A DNA stretch of 64,000 nt. It comes from Diphasiastrum complanatum (Eukaryota > Streptophyta > Lycopodiopsida > Lycopodiales > Lycopodiaceae). The first letter of the stretch is position 1. Every line of letters starts with the position of its first letter. The notes under the pieces are model-generated. The model was not told the origin of the DNA and searched no databases. It was given only the letters and a program-made list of their open reading frames with translations. Location of the stretch: contig CM055101.1 in the NCBI GenBank assembly GCA_029204225.1, forward strand, positions 60,717,340-60,781,339. Reading direction: 5' to 3'. Shown piece by piece: positions 1 to 11,841 of the stretch. Both the position numbers and the translations under genes were made by a program.

Positions 1-1019
1 TTAGTAACAATAGGAATCGGACAGTGTTTCGTTTTTTTTATTTCGATTGCCTTTTGTACTAAAAGTATTTTTCGTCAGAATTTTCGAATTACGTAAAATA
101 AAGCAAAATTGAGTTTTCCGAAAGAATCGAAATTTTGGTCATTTTTTTTGGTTATCTATGGAATCGGTTTAGATTAGTGAATTGATTAAACTGAGTTTAT
201 CAGTCAGAATTGGTCATAGTGTTTTCACTAAGTCTAGATTATTTCTCGGTGATAGATAAGTTAAAATTGACAGAAGGAACCGAAATGAAATTGCCGACAG
301 TTTTTACTGTTCTATCATTCTTTTAACTTTTGGAGTCAGGAACTCCCAGAATGAAAGTTGAAACTTGAATTTTTTTCTTTTTTGTTAAATTTCAATTTGG
401 TTAAAATTTGAAATCAGTTACTTGTCTGATAGTTTTCTAATCGATGTTGATCGCTAGAAATCAGTCAAGTGAACGTTTGTGCAAGATACTCGTTAAATTT
501 GAAATCGTCAAACAATATGAAATGACCAGATTGAATGAGTGGCAATAGTATTCTTTATCTAGTTAATATATATGATAGGATACGGTTCAAGAATTACTGA
601 AATCCTATTGGTGGGATTTCTATTCATGTAATTTCATATGTGTTTGGATAGGTGTTGTCAATATTAACGGAGTAATGCCAAACCAGTCAATAAAAAGAAA
701 AAACAGTCCAATTTTATTGAAAAAATTATAATAATAGAAATTACATAACTGATTTCATTTCCAGTAAAATCCTATGGTGAATTATATTCAAAAGATCAAA
801 CTAGTACTGTTTCACATACTAGTAAATGATTTTTGATATATCTGATATTCAGCCCAGGTATAGTACATAAATGAAATTGTTTTAGACTTTTTCCTACAGT
901 AATTAATTTTTAAACATTTACTAATGTCGTTACGTCTTCTTGGTACCTTAGCTGGAATAGATTTTCAGGGAACTAAAAATTCTAAGGAGGGAAGAAGAGT
1001 GGACATCAGAGGTAGTAAG
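1..1019 (+). repeat. Repeat family R, copy 1, left part
   Basis: This stretch closely matches 58279-59285 in the same orientation (for example the shared start ttagtaacaa and the block with cagtccaattttattg). It has no retroelement protein or convincing ORF. It breaks at 1019, where an LTR begins, and resumes at 7574. The left edge lies outside the window. The family could be a long LTR or another non-coding transposon; the sequence does not decide. Confidence 0.8.
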
Positions 1020-1498
1020 TGTTATGGCCATATTCGGTTAAGGACCTGGAATAGTCCTAATATGGTAGACCGGCCCTCCAGTATTCGAGATTATTGGTCA
1101 CGCCGAGATTTAATTCCATGTTGAGGCCTGTTTGTGACTAATTACCTTAAGAGGACCCAGACACTCTAATTGAGACATATGGAGTATTGCATGCCTGTGT
1201 GACGGATATAGTCAGGAGGACTGCATGAAGAGAAGTGATCTATTTATAGTTGACCTGCATGGGGGTTGCATGGTTTCATGCACAGGACTCTACTCTCTAT
1301 ATAATGAGGTAGGGATTCTCTTGTCGACATATTGAGTTTAGATTACCAGTTTCTCTCTTCTCATGTTGCTTCACATGGCATGGCTTGGGGGCTAGATCCA
1401 GGTTTGATCTAAGATTGGTTGGGCGGTTTGGCTCCATAGTCTCTCCTAGTGTGTTCTCCTATCCTCATCTTAGAGGCAATCCATTGGGATCACTATAT
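1020..1498 (+). repeat. 5' LTR of three-LTR element (copy 1)
   Basis: It begins TGTTATGGCC and ends around CACTATAT, about 480 bp long. Near-identical copies lie at 6654 and 7138. A primer-binding site follows directly. The six bases agtaag just before it (1014-1019) recur just after the third LTR (7574-7579), as expected of a target-site duplication. A run 'ctctatataatgagg' near 1295-1310 could be its TATA region. Confidence 0.85.
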
Positions 1499-1510
1499 TG
1501 ATATCAGAGC
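1499..1510 (+). other. Primer-binding site (initiator tRNA-Met type)
   Basis: TGATATCAGAGC differs by one base from TGGTATCAGAGC, the usual copia site complementary to the 3' end of initiator tRNA-Met. It abuts the LTR end, which supports reading 1020-7573 as one LTR retroelement. Confidence 0.8.
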
Positions 1511-3959
1511 ACGGCTAAGATGCGGTTTTGGATAGGATGGAGTTAGCCTTATCGATAATGGAAGTAAAGTTCCTCAAAGGAGTTTGGTGTTGGATTCACT
1601 AGTTTCGAGTTAGCATGCTTGTTAAATATGGTGGTAGAGTTTTTTTTACATTTTCAGATTTTTGATTTAGATGCTGAGAAGCTATGTGAATTCATTCTTA
1701 ACTTCTTGTTTTATGGGGAAGCTTTCTTTTGCTTTGAAATAATCTGTTTTTGAAGATTATTATGGGTGTTCCCTAATTAAACTCTGCTAGGCTGAGTAGT
1801 AGAACGGATAGCATATGTCTATTATGTAACTTTTGTTCCTTAGTAAATTGATTGTGAATCAATTTATCAGGCTGTTTAGAACAGAAAGAGAGGGGCTTGT
1901 GTGGTAGTCGCCCCGACGACTAGTACAGGCCACGTTGTTGTCTTCAATCAAGTTCTCAAGGGACCTTCTGTCATCTGGGGTGGTGAAATCTGTCCGATTT
2001 GGTGATGGTATGAAGATTGTCTGAACAAATGCATCATCAGGCAACGGTTGGTTGCCCTCGACAACCTTTGATGGCGAAACAGGTGGTGTGAGAGAAACAG
2101 AAGTGGAAATGGGGGTGGGGAGTGGGGACTGTTTGTCCAAACGAGAGACTTTGCGAGTGTTCTGACAGTAGGTAAATTAGCGAATTCCATAAGCAGCATG
2201 TGAGGAATTGAAGATTATTCATCCTCAAATTCCTCTGGTTAACCTGCATGTTATGGAAATAGTGGTATTTGTTGTCATTCAAACTAGCTGACTTCATATA
2301 ATAGTTTCTTGGATTGTCTCAAGAAGAAAATTTCAATCTAACTTCAGTTTGAACCTATATTTTGTAATATAGGGAGGTGATTGAAGTTGGATTGAGAGTT
2401 GCTGTATGCAGCAGTTTAATCCTAGAGTTACTGTAATGATGAAGTATTTTAAGCAGATAAATAAAAGTTAGAAACACATCCAGGTTAGTGGGGATCAGCA
2501 GTTGTTGTGCTTTCAAATCTGCTTTGAACCACCTGTATAAGAATCACACATGCCAGATAGCTGTGAATGTAGGTTCCCAGATTTTGGCCAGCTATGAGTA
2601 CTTTTGGTCAGAAGTCTGTCCCTCTGAGTAGGGGATGTGAAGAGCCGGTGGATTCCGAATAACAGCTAGGGTAGCTGGTGAATCCTTGCAGATAATCTGG
2701 GTGTGTGTGGTTCGGAGGTCGATGCAGATGGAGGAAGTTGAAGGCAACATTGCCTTAACAGCGTTGAGGAGCCAGCGACGCTTCTGGAGGTGGTTTCCCT
2801 GCAAACATTCTGTGAACGCTCCCCTGCAAGACGTTGTGGATGCATTAGCAGACCAGTTTTTTGCATGCCATGATTCATTTGTTGAATCTGTAATTCTTAA
2901 CAGAGGATGAGGAAATCGTTGAAGACCGTTCCTGTCATTCTATCAGGGAGAAGCTCGCATAGATGATGGAGAATCCTGGAAGTCTGGGGAACTCGCATAG
3001 ATGCTGGAGAACCCTGGAAGTCTGGCGCAGAAGTTATATTTCTCCCTCTCGTTGAAGAAAACGAGATTGACCTTTGGACGACGTGATGGGGGAAGCCAGC
3101 CCTAAATTTCATGTGATGGGGGAGCCGGCCCTAATTTTTCCTTGTGATAAAAAAAATAGGGTTTTTTTTGGATAAGCTTAGTGTTAATGTGGATGCATGA
3201 AAAGTCGGCAATATTGGAGAATTGGCCAACTGTTCTGTATCATTACTTTTTACATGCATTTAATCATGGCTTGAGTGGAATTTTGGACATTTTGATAACT
3301 TTGAGTTGGATTGAAATCGGTTTTTTGATACAACTCCGAAAACTCAAGTTACTAACACCTAGTATAGAAATTTCGGTTTCTCAGTGTGGATTGTCAAAAT
3401 TTAGCCTTGAGTATGGTATTGTTTCTAGTAAGTGAAGTTGAAGGAATTTGGATTTCCTTTCTCTAGGGACAATATGCATGTCACTTAGACATTTTTGGCT
3501 AAGCCGGTTTTTTGGAACTTGAGTACCATTATTCGCTGTCAAGCAATATTAATCGGTTTCTGGTAGGAATTTTTTCGAAGCTGATCTTGACAAAACGAAG
3601 GGAGTGGTACAGTTCTCAGGCATATACCCGGTCTAGGAATCTGATTCCTTGGTATGATGCTATTTTCAACCAATTAACTCTGGAGTATTGGTATTTCCAG
3701 TAAATAGAGTTAAATTGTGTTTTTTCGATTTTCTCTTTTTCAAATTGGTGGAGCGCCGATCAGTTCGTTAGTGTGGTTTTGATGATTTAGGTCATTAATA
3801 TCGAACAAACCAAAAGCTTTTTGAATACTTGTTAAATAATTAATGGTGGAAAATTCACAGTATTTGGAAGTAATTCCTTATTCAACAATATTATTTTGGG
3901 GTGAATACAATGTGTAGGAAGTACCCGAATCCAAATCTTATGTCCCATTAATTACAGAT
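1511..3959 (+). mobile_element. Non-coding internal region of the three-LTR element, left part
   Basis: No gag, protease, integrase or reverse transcriptase motif is visible in any frame; ORFs are short and unrecognisable. It contains two small tandem duplications: a 39-bp unit starting ctcgcatagatg at 2953 and 2992, and a 30-bp unit starting gtgatggggga at 3082 and 3113. With no coding capacity the element looks like a non-autonomous LARD-type retroelement. Confidence 0.55.
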
Positions 3960-5860
3960 AATTTTAACGAAGTAAGTCTTAAGCCAGTAAGTGAAAAGCA
4001 CGAACAGTCCAATTTTATTGGAAAAATTGTAATAATAGGAATTATAAAACTGATTTCATTTCCAGTGAAATCCTATGGTGAATTATATTCAAAAGATCAG
4101 ACTAGTATTGTTTTTTTACTAATAGTTGATCGGTAATTCAGCCCAGGTATAGGATAAAAATGAAATTGTTTCAGATTTTTTCCTACAATAATAAATCTTA
4201 AAACATTTTCTAATGTCGTTACGTCTTCTTTGTACCTTAGATGAAAAAGATTTTCAGGGAACTAAAAATTCTAAGGAGGGAAGAAGAGTAGACATTCGTG
4301 GTAGTAAGTGTGATTGGGAAATGTATTGCGCAATAAGGATTTTTGATAATCCCAGTAAATAATTGCTTAATACCGGATATTAATTTCTTGGGTAGGTTTC
4401 ATTTAGTTGAATTCTACACTAATATCTTTGTGACCAATGAGTTATCCACAGTTTTGGGTGTCAATTGTGATTTTAGAAGTAGAGTCAGAATACATGGATT
4501 TCATTGGATCTGTTAGTTGACAGAAACTTGTCCCTAGATTTGATGCATCGGTAGGGGATTTGAAGCTTATTCATTAACTAGGAAAGACCAGGATGTAATA
4601 TTTAACCATGTTAATTCTTCTGTCTAAGTCACATAATCAGATGTGGATTTTGGGTATCCATCTGACAGACATGCCAGTCATCCAAATAAAAGGATTCTCC
4701 AGTGCTTGGGAACAAGAGATAATTTCCTATAGTGATTGTAGGACTGCTAGATGATCAATGGATCTCAAGAATATCAGATAAGGCGGTTAAGGGTTTTCTG
4801 GAAGGAAAAGCTGATGGTATGGGACATCAGTAATTTTGGAAAGAAAATTCTAGGACTGTAAAGATCTGATGATCAATGGTGTGTTTAGTACCTAGTCGCG
4901 ATATGGGAAAGAAGAAAATCATTTGATCTAGATTTTGAGGAAATTTTGAGGTTTAATCTAGATCCCAGTGGGGTATCTCATTATTTACAAAATCAGAGGC
5001 CCTCAAATCTATTTCTCGCTTTCTTAATTAATCCTTTACTTCTTAGTAATTTCTCGAATATAGGATATCAGACTGATTTATATGATTCTTTCCAACATGA
5101 AGTTATTCTTCTGAAAGACTAATGTCATATAAATTACTACTTGTAGGAATAGACTTGGAATTCAGATAAATTCTAAGGTCAAAATGTCTCAATTTCTTAA
5201 ACCATGGAATATCTCTGTTGCATAAATGGATTTCGTAGAATAGTAGTTTCTATCACTCAGAGTGAAAATATTTGAAGGAAAAGTCCTGTGTGTAATAGGG
5301 TGAATCTTTTAGTGGAAGCACTTATTACTGACTTTTCTAGGATTTAGATATTTTCATATATCATCTTTCTAGTTAACTTTTATGGAAATTTTTAATTTCT
5401 TCAAAAGGAGGGGTGAAGTGGTAGGATGAAATTCTATTTGGAAATCTGTTGGTTGCATAGCTTTCGTAAGAGAACCAGCTAGGGTATAGAAATGAGATTG
5501 GATCTGAAAAGAATTTCGGATAGATTCAAAGTAAGAGCCTAATTGAAACTTTTCGAATAGGAGAAATTCTCTAGGGATCGTGTGGGCAATCTGGAACAAG
5601 TTTGGAATTTGAATCATTATCTATAAGTAGTACAATAAAAGGTTGAAAGATACTAGTTCCATTTTGATTGGAATAGCAGTAAATTTGATCAAAATTTAAG
5701 TCTGAGAGTTCTGTATTGGATCAACCTAATCTTAGTTTTAGTACTAGGATCAGTGAGAGGTTGATTGAGAGCATGAAATTATGTAATTAGAAGTAAGTTG
5801 GATTGGAAAACTGTTGAGATTGAATGATTTGTCTCAAAGATTTCTCGAATAGAATTGTAA
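3960..5860 (+). repeat. Repeat family R, copy 2, inside the LTR element
   Basis: It matches 670-1019 plus 7574-9110, and 58960-60915, in the same order and orientation, but is more diverged. Shared blocks include gtagtaagtg at 4304, ccctcaaatctatttctcgc near 5000 and tataagtagtacaataaa near 5620. It lies between LTR copies 1 and 2. So the element inserted into R carries a relative of R, or an R copy inserted into the element. No coding potential is seen. Confidence 0.75.
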
Positions 5861-6640
5861 TGATTCCTAAGTGTGACGATTAAAGTCTTGGTATGTTGAT
5901 TGAGTAAGAATTCAGATCAGTGTTTTGAATCTCTTTACTCCAGTATTTTAATTGAGAACCTATGGATCTCACATACATTATTTAGTGGATGCTATTCTAC
6001 TACAGTATGGTCTGCAGATGCTCGAGTATAGTTCTTCATTTGATTAGATCTCCACTTATCATAGGAGACAGACAAGCCTATTAAGATGAATGAATGTTAT
6101 TTTCTTGCAATTGGTGCTAGGAATAGGAGCATTTAACTCAAAAGAGTATCTGTAATGCTCAGAGTTGAGTTTTAATCATTCTATATCTTAATGTTTCTCC
6201 TAGAGATTCTAGTTAAATAAGTTATCATATCTTAGAATTGGATTCTAAGGATAGTTGTACTTGGAAGCTTTTTATAAATTGTCTGGTCGAGTTTGTAGAT
6301 AATTTCAGACTGTAAGTATTATTTCTTTTCTTTAACTTTAATCTCCTAAGTTAGGAAATATTTTACTCAGTGGTTCGTGTAAGTGTTTTACATGAAGTTG
6401 ATGTTACTAACTTATGTTGAGTGTAACCTAGTTGAGAAATTTATTGCTTAGTGTACTTTTCAAACTTGATTTGTACTCCAGAATAGAGATTAAGAGTTAG
6501 AAATTGGTTTATCTCTGAGTACTTGTTTGATATGAAAGTCAAACTAAGAATAATGATTTCTAGAATAATATTGAAAGTTAAAGAAACAGTTCTTGTAATT
6601 CTTTCATATTTTAAGGAGCTCCTAAGGATAGAAGCAGTTT
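5861..6640 (+). mobile_element. Non-coding internal region, right part
   Basis: An AT-rich stretch with no recognisable ORF. Similarity to the other R copies fades near 5860. It ends at the polypurine tract that precedes LTR copy 2. Confidence 0.5.
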
Positions 6641-6653
6641 AAGGAGAGAAGAA
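6641..6653 (+). other. Polypurine tract
   Basis: Thirteen purines (aaggagagaagaa) lie directly before the TG of LTR copy 2, the expected position and composition for plus-strand priming. This marks LTR copy 2 as the 3' LTR of the internal region that starts at 1511. Confidence 0.75.
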
Positions 6654-7133
6654 TGTTATGGCCATATTCGGTTAAGGACCTGAAATAGTCCTAATATGGT
6701 AGACCGGCCCTCCAATATTCAAGATTATTGGTCACGCCGAGATTTAACTCCATGTTGAGGCCTGTTTGTGACTAATTACCTTGAGAGGACCCAGACACTC
6801 TAATTGAGACGTATGGAGTATTGCATGCCTATGTGACGAATATAGGCAGGAGGACTGCATGAAGAGAAGTGATCTATTTATAGTTGACCTGCATGGGGGT
6901 TGCATGGTTTCATGCACAAGACTCTACTCTCTATATAATGAGGTAGAGATTCTTCCGTCGACATATTGGGTTCAAATTACCAGTTTCTCTCTTCTCCTCT
7001 TGCTTCACATGGCATGGCTTGGGGGCTAGATCCAGGTTTGATCTAGGATTGGTTGGGCGGTTTGGCTCCATAGTCTCTCCTAGTGTGTTCTCCTATCCTC
7101 ATCTTAGAAGCAATCCATTGGGATCACTATATT
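6654..7133 (+). repeat. LTR copy 2 of the three-LTR element
   Basis: About 480 bp, near-identical to 1020-1498, from TGTTATGGCC to CACTATATT. It is preceded by a polypurine tract. Only four bases (gaaa) separate it from LTR copy 3. These look like the first two bases of the tRNA-site side joined to the last two of the polypurine side, as if a second internal region was deleted almost completely. Confidence 0.85.
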
Positions 7134-7137
7134 GAAA

Positions 7138-7573
7138 TGTTATGGCCATATTCGGTTAAGGACTTGGAATAGTCCTAATATGGTAGACCGGCCCTCCAAT
7201 ATTCGAGATTATTGGTCACACCAAGATTTAATTCCATGTTGAGGCCTGTTTGTGACTAATTACCTTGAGAGGACTCAGACACTCTAATTAAGACATATGG
7301 AGTATTGCATGCCTGTGTGATGGATATAGACAGGAGGGCTGCATGAAGAGAAGTGATCTATTTATAGTTGACCTACATGGGGGTTGCATGGTTTCATGCA
7401 CATGACTCTACTCTCTATATAATGAGATAGGGATTCTCCCGTCGACATATTGGGTTAAGTTTACCAGTTTCTCTCTTCTCTTGCTTTACATGGCATGGCT
7501 TGGGGGCTAGATCCAAGTTTGATCTAGGATTGGTTGGGCGGTTTGGCTCCATATCCATTGGGATCACTATATT
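7138..7573 (+). repeat. LTR copy 3 of the three-LTR element
   Basis: About 436 bp. It matches the other two copies but has lost roughly 45 bp near its 3' end: after 'ggctccat' it jumps to 'atccattggg'. It is followed by agtaag, which repeats the six bases in front of LTR copy 1, and then by the continuation of repeat family R copy 1. Confidence 0.85.
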
Positions 7574-9411
7574 AGTAAGTGTGATCGAGAAATCTATTTA
7601 GCAGTTAGGATTTCAGTGATCCCTGTAAATAATTTCTTAATACCAGTTATTAATTTTCTGGATATAATTCATTTAGTTGAATTCATAACTTATATCTTTG
7701 TAAACATTGAGTTATCCGCAGTTTTGGATGTTAATTGTCATGCTAGAAGTAGAATTTGATACATGGATTACATTGGGTCTGTTAATTGATAGAAGCTTGT
7801 CCCTAGAGTTAATGCTCTTGGATCCAGGGGGATTCGAAGTTTATCATTAATCAGAAAGGATCAAAATGTAATATTGAACCATATTAATTCTTTTGTTTAG
7901 ATCACAAGATTAGGTGTGGATTGTGGTATTCATCTGATAGACATGCAAGTCATCCAAATAAATGGATTTTCCAGTGTTGGAAGCAAAAGATAATATCCTA
8001 TATGGGTTATAGGACAACTAGATGATCAATGGATCTCTAGAATATTAGATAAGACGGTTAAGGATTTTTTGGAAGGAAAACCTGATGGTATGGGACATCA
8101 GTAATTTTGGAAAGTGAATTCTAGGACTGTAAAGATAATGATGATCAATGGTGTGTTTTAGTACCTAGTCGCGATATGGGAAAAATAAAACCGTTTGATC
8201 AAATGTGGGGTTTTTTGGAGAATTTTGAGGTTTCCCAGTGTGGTATCTCATTATTTATAAAATAAGAGGCCCTCAAATCTATTTCTCGCTTTCTTAATTA
8301 GTCCTTTACTTTTTAATGATTTCTTATAACACATCAGACTGTTTATTTGATTCTTTCTAGCATGAGGTTATTCTTCTGAAAGACTGTTATGTCATATAAA
8401 TTACTAGTTGTGGGAATGGACTTGGAATTCAAATACATTCTAAGGTTAAAATGTTTCAATTTCTTAAACCTAGAATATCTCTGGTGGATAAATGGATTTT
8501 GATGGAATAATAGCTTTTATCACTCAGATTAAAAATATTTGAAGGAGAAGTCCTGTTTGTAATGAAGTGAATCCTTGAGTGGAAGCACTTATTATTGACT
8601 TTTCTTGGATTTGGATATTTTCACACATCATCTTTCCAATTAACTTTTATTGAAATTGATGATTTCTTAAAAAGGAGGGGTGAAGTGGTGGGATAGATTT
8701 CTATTTGGAAATCTATGGTTGCATAGTTGTCGGAAAAGAACCATCTGTGGTATAGAAATGAGAATTTTTTTGGAAGTAATTTTGAATAGATTCAGAGTAA
8801 GATGCCTAATTAGAACTTTTCGAATAAGAGGAATTCTCTAGAGATTGTATGGACAATTTAGAACTAGAACATGTTTTATATTTGAATCATTATCTATAAG
8901 TAGTACAATAAATAGTCAAAGATTACTAATTCCATTTTGAATGGAATTGAAGTAAGTTTGATCAGAATTTAAGTCTGAGAGTTCTATATTGGGTCAACCT
9001 AATCTTAGTTTAAGTACTAGGATCAGATAGGGGTTGATTTAGTGGGAGAAAGTATGTAATTAGAGGTAAGTTGGATGGGAAAACTGTTGAGAGTATATAT
9101 TATTTGTCTCAGAGATTTTTCGGATATGTTATTTGCTCATGAAAAATAGAAATCTTTTGTAGCTAAGTTACAAGATCTCAGTGAGATATGTGAATAACAT
9201 ATGTGGGTTCTGGAGAAATCTGCCAGATAAAAATGTGTTTATGTACCGGGTCATAGTGAGATTATTCACATATGTGCACAATTAATCTTGTATGAATCTA
9301 CTGTGTATTCCTAGTTACTAGTGTTATTTGGTGCACTTAACCTAGTCGGTAAACATAGACATATGGTCAAGTATTGTTTTGACAAATACTTGTTGAGTTA
9401 ACAAATCTTTG
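7574..9411 (+). repeat. Repeat family R, copy 1, right part
   Basis: It resumes family R exactly where it stopped at 1019 and matches 59355-61215 to the shared end '...gttaacaaatctttg'. No coding sequence is seen. Together with 1-1019 it is a copy of R split by the three-LTR element. Confidence 0.8.
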
Positions 9412-9779
9412 GCTTCCTAGAGGTTCATGAGTTGATTGATACTCTCACTTGGCGTCAAGTAAAAACTTCTTCAACTCGATATATTAAATTACAACATGGA
9501 TTGTTAGATTTGTTGCTTGACGCTCTCCTTTGGATATAATCCCTCAATGATTGACCCACCATCATCGCAGAGAATGGTTAGGATCCACACATTGATTATG
9601 AAGATGAATTTAGGCACAAGTTCCAATAGAAAATGCAATAGAGCTACAATCATAGGACTAGATGTAGTTTAGATCTATGAACATAAATCAAAATTCAAGA
9701 TCCTAGGCCAAAAACCCATCACACTCTTTCATATCCTTGAGGGCCTGTTAACGGCCCATCAGATCTAGCACTCATAGAT
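9412..9779. other. Unassigned spacer
   Basis: Nothing recognisable on either strand: no ORF with a known motif and no repeat shared with other parts of the window that I could see. Confidence 0.5.
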
Positions 9780-10236
9780 GGAGTTGTTGTTGATTTGTAA
9801 AGCCTTGGTTAAGCCCATGGTGCTAATATCCAGTGAAAAATATCTATTTTATCTATACTTGCATATGGTTCAGTGACTATTCACTTCCAAGCTTTGATAA
9901 TGTAACCTTCTTTTACACTCACCTATCTTGGGTTGATACTCTCTTTAGACTGTCTTTCACTCGCAAGTTCCTTAAGATTCACATTATACCCTAAACCCTA
10001 AACCCTAAACTAAATAAAATCTTCCAAACAGAGTTGTTGTTGATTTGTAAAGCCTTGGTTAAGCCCATGGTGCTAATATCCATTGAAAATATCTATTTAA
10101 TCTATAATTGCATATGGTTCAGTGACTATTCACTTCCAAGCTTTGATAATGTAACCTTCTTTTACACCCACCTATCTTTCGTTGATACTCTCTTTAGACC
10201 CTCCTTCACTCTCAAGTGCCTTAACATTCATATTAT
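9780..10236. repeat. Direct repeat pair flanking a telomere-like tract
   Basis: About 205 bp starting gagttgttgttgatttgtaa at roughly 9781 is repeated at roughly 10031, with few differences. The copies flank the CCCTAAA tract. No function is apparent. Confidence 0.8.
9989..10010 (-). repeat. Short interstitial telomere-type repeat
   Basis: Three CCCTAAA units plus a partial one, the Arabidopsis-type plant telomere repeat read on the complementary strand. The tract is very short, so it may come from telomere-repair filler or from a telo-box rather than from a former chromosome end. Confidence 0.7.
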
Positions 10237-10870
10237 ACTTAGCTAGTCTGCATCAAAACAGAATAGCAGCATGTATATAATCATAATCAACTCTTATGTT
10301 CCAAGAAGGATAAAGCATTGGCATTACTCTTCTATCTCCTTCAAGTAACTGATAAATCTTGTCAAAAAAATTAGATTCAACATGCTCATAATCTTTTAGT
10401 GCAAGCATTCTTCTCATTGTTCTTAGATTGCGTCAATATTGTCCCTGTAGCAGTCGAGAGAATTACGCCCACAAGGTTTAGGAGTGTAATGCTCTTGGCA
10501 CATGAATTAAGAAGTACACAGTCACACCCTTGTCCCTAGTTTTGTAGATTTTGAAATCGTATAGAACATGCTAACAGAATCGAGGAGGGCTTTTAGGTGG
10601 AAAAGATGATGAAATTTTATAACTTTCTAGTAGCAAAGCACCTGAGGGTTCGTCTCAAAAGTTATGGAGATACAAGATCGAAAGATAGTTATTGTCTTTC
10701 TCCCTTCAATTTGCAAGACTTGTTTGCTTTTCAACTTGCCAAAATCATGCATGCTCATTTTGGATTCTTGGCGGTTTAACTTTCTGTCAGATCGCAGCTT
10801 GGATAGCATATAATTCTTTCCCAAACTGAAATCTCTAGCTTCATAGCTTCTCTAGATCGGCATGCATCTT

Positions 10871-11155
10871 CTAGGGTTTCGAGGACTTGTTCCTTTGGTA
10901 GCCGGCATGAAAAGCCCAATACTTTTGAAGCCCGTAAACGTTTCTCTTCCTCAAAGTTTGCAGAGTTAGGAGTTCGAAATCCTCATATATATTCCTTCTA
11001 AACCTTTTCAGCAGACCATAACAGTAAATCCTGAACATACATTCCATTCTGTAGTGGTAGTTTGCAGCTGCATCCTCCTCCGCTAGTTCTCTGAATTGCT
11101 TGTACATGACTCAGTTGTATCTATATCGCAGATGTTGTGACCAGAAGCTAAAACG
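10871..11155 (-). pseudogene. LARP1 DM15-domain fragment, copy 1
   Basis: The antisense reading contains the helical-repeat signature of the LARP1 C-terminal DM15 region: FWSQHLRYRYN, a stop, then MYKQFRELAEEDAAANYHY, an MECMFRIYCYGLLKRF block and YGLQKYWAFHAG. In intact LARP1 this region binds the cap and the adjacent 5' nucleotides of mRNAs. Here only about 90 codons remain. A TGA interrupts the first helix where copy 2 has CGA, and the RNA-binding La motif is absent. It is the weaker of two tandem copies. Its identity rests on the conserved order of aromatic and charged residues; a non-functional fragment is very likely. Confidence 0.75.
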
Positions 11156-11335
11156 CCTTGTCGAAAACCTTCTTTTACACCCACCATCTTGCGTTGATAC
11201 TCTCTTTAGACCCTCCTTCACTCTCAAGTGCCTTAAGATTCATATTATACTAAGCTAGTCTTCATCAAAACAGAATAGCAGCATGTATTTAATCATGATT
11301 AACTCTTATGTTACAAGAAGGATAAAGCATTGGCA

Positions 11336-11593
11336 TTACTCTTCTATCTCCTTCAAGTTACTGATAAATTTTGTTAAAAAATTATTTTCAACATGCTCAT
11401 AATCTTTTAGTGCAAGCATCATTCTCATTGTTTTGTTCTTAGATTGCGTCAATATTGTCCCTGTAGCAGTCGAGGGAATGACACCCACAAGGTTTAGGAG
11501 TGTAATGCTCTTGGCACATGAATTAAGAAGTACACAGTCACACCCTTGTCCCTGGTTTTGTAGATTTTGAAGTCGTATAGAACATGCTAACAT
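11336..11593 (-). other. Unrecognised antisense ORF, 85 codons
   Basis: This ORF lies downstream of the LARP1-like copy 2 on the same strand, within the tandem duplication; the copy 1 counterpart near 10320-10570 is disrupted. It has no motif I recognise and may be chance. Confidence 0.15.
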
Positions 11594-11841
11594 AATCGAG
11601 GAGGGCTTTTCGGTGGAAAAGATGATGAGATTTTATAACTTTCTAGTAGCAAAGCACCTGAGGGTTCATCTCAGAAGTTATGGAGATACAAGATCAAAAG
11701 ATAGTTATTGACTTTCTCCCTTCAATTTGCAAGACTTGTTTGCTTTTCGTCTTGCAGAAATCATGCATGCTCGTTTTGGAATCTGGGTGGTTTAACTTTC
11801 TGTCAGATCGCAGCTTGGATAGCTTTCCCAAGTTGAAATCT

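Noticed and set aside
1859-2297. Three overlapping antisense ORFs in the LTR element
   Set aside because: Overlapping frames of similar length with Pro/Ser-rich, non-conserved text; no retroelement motif.
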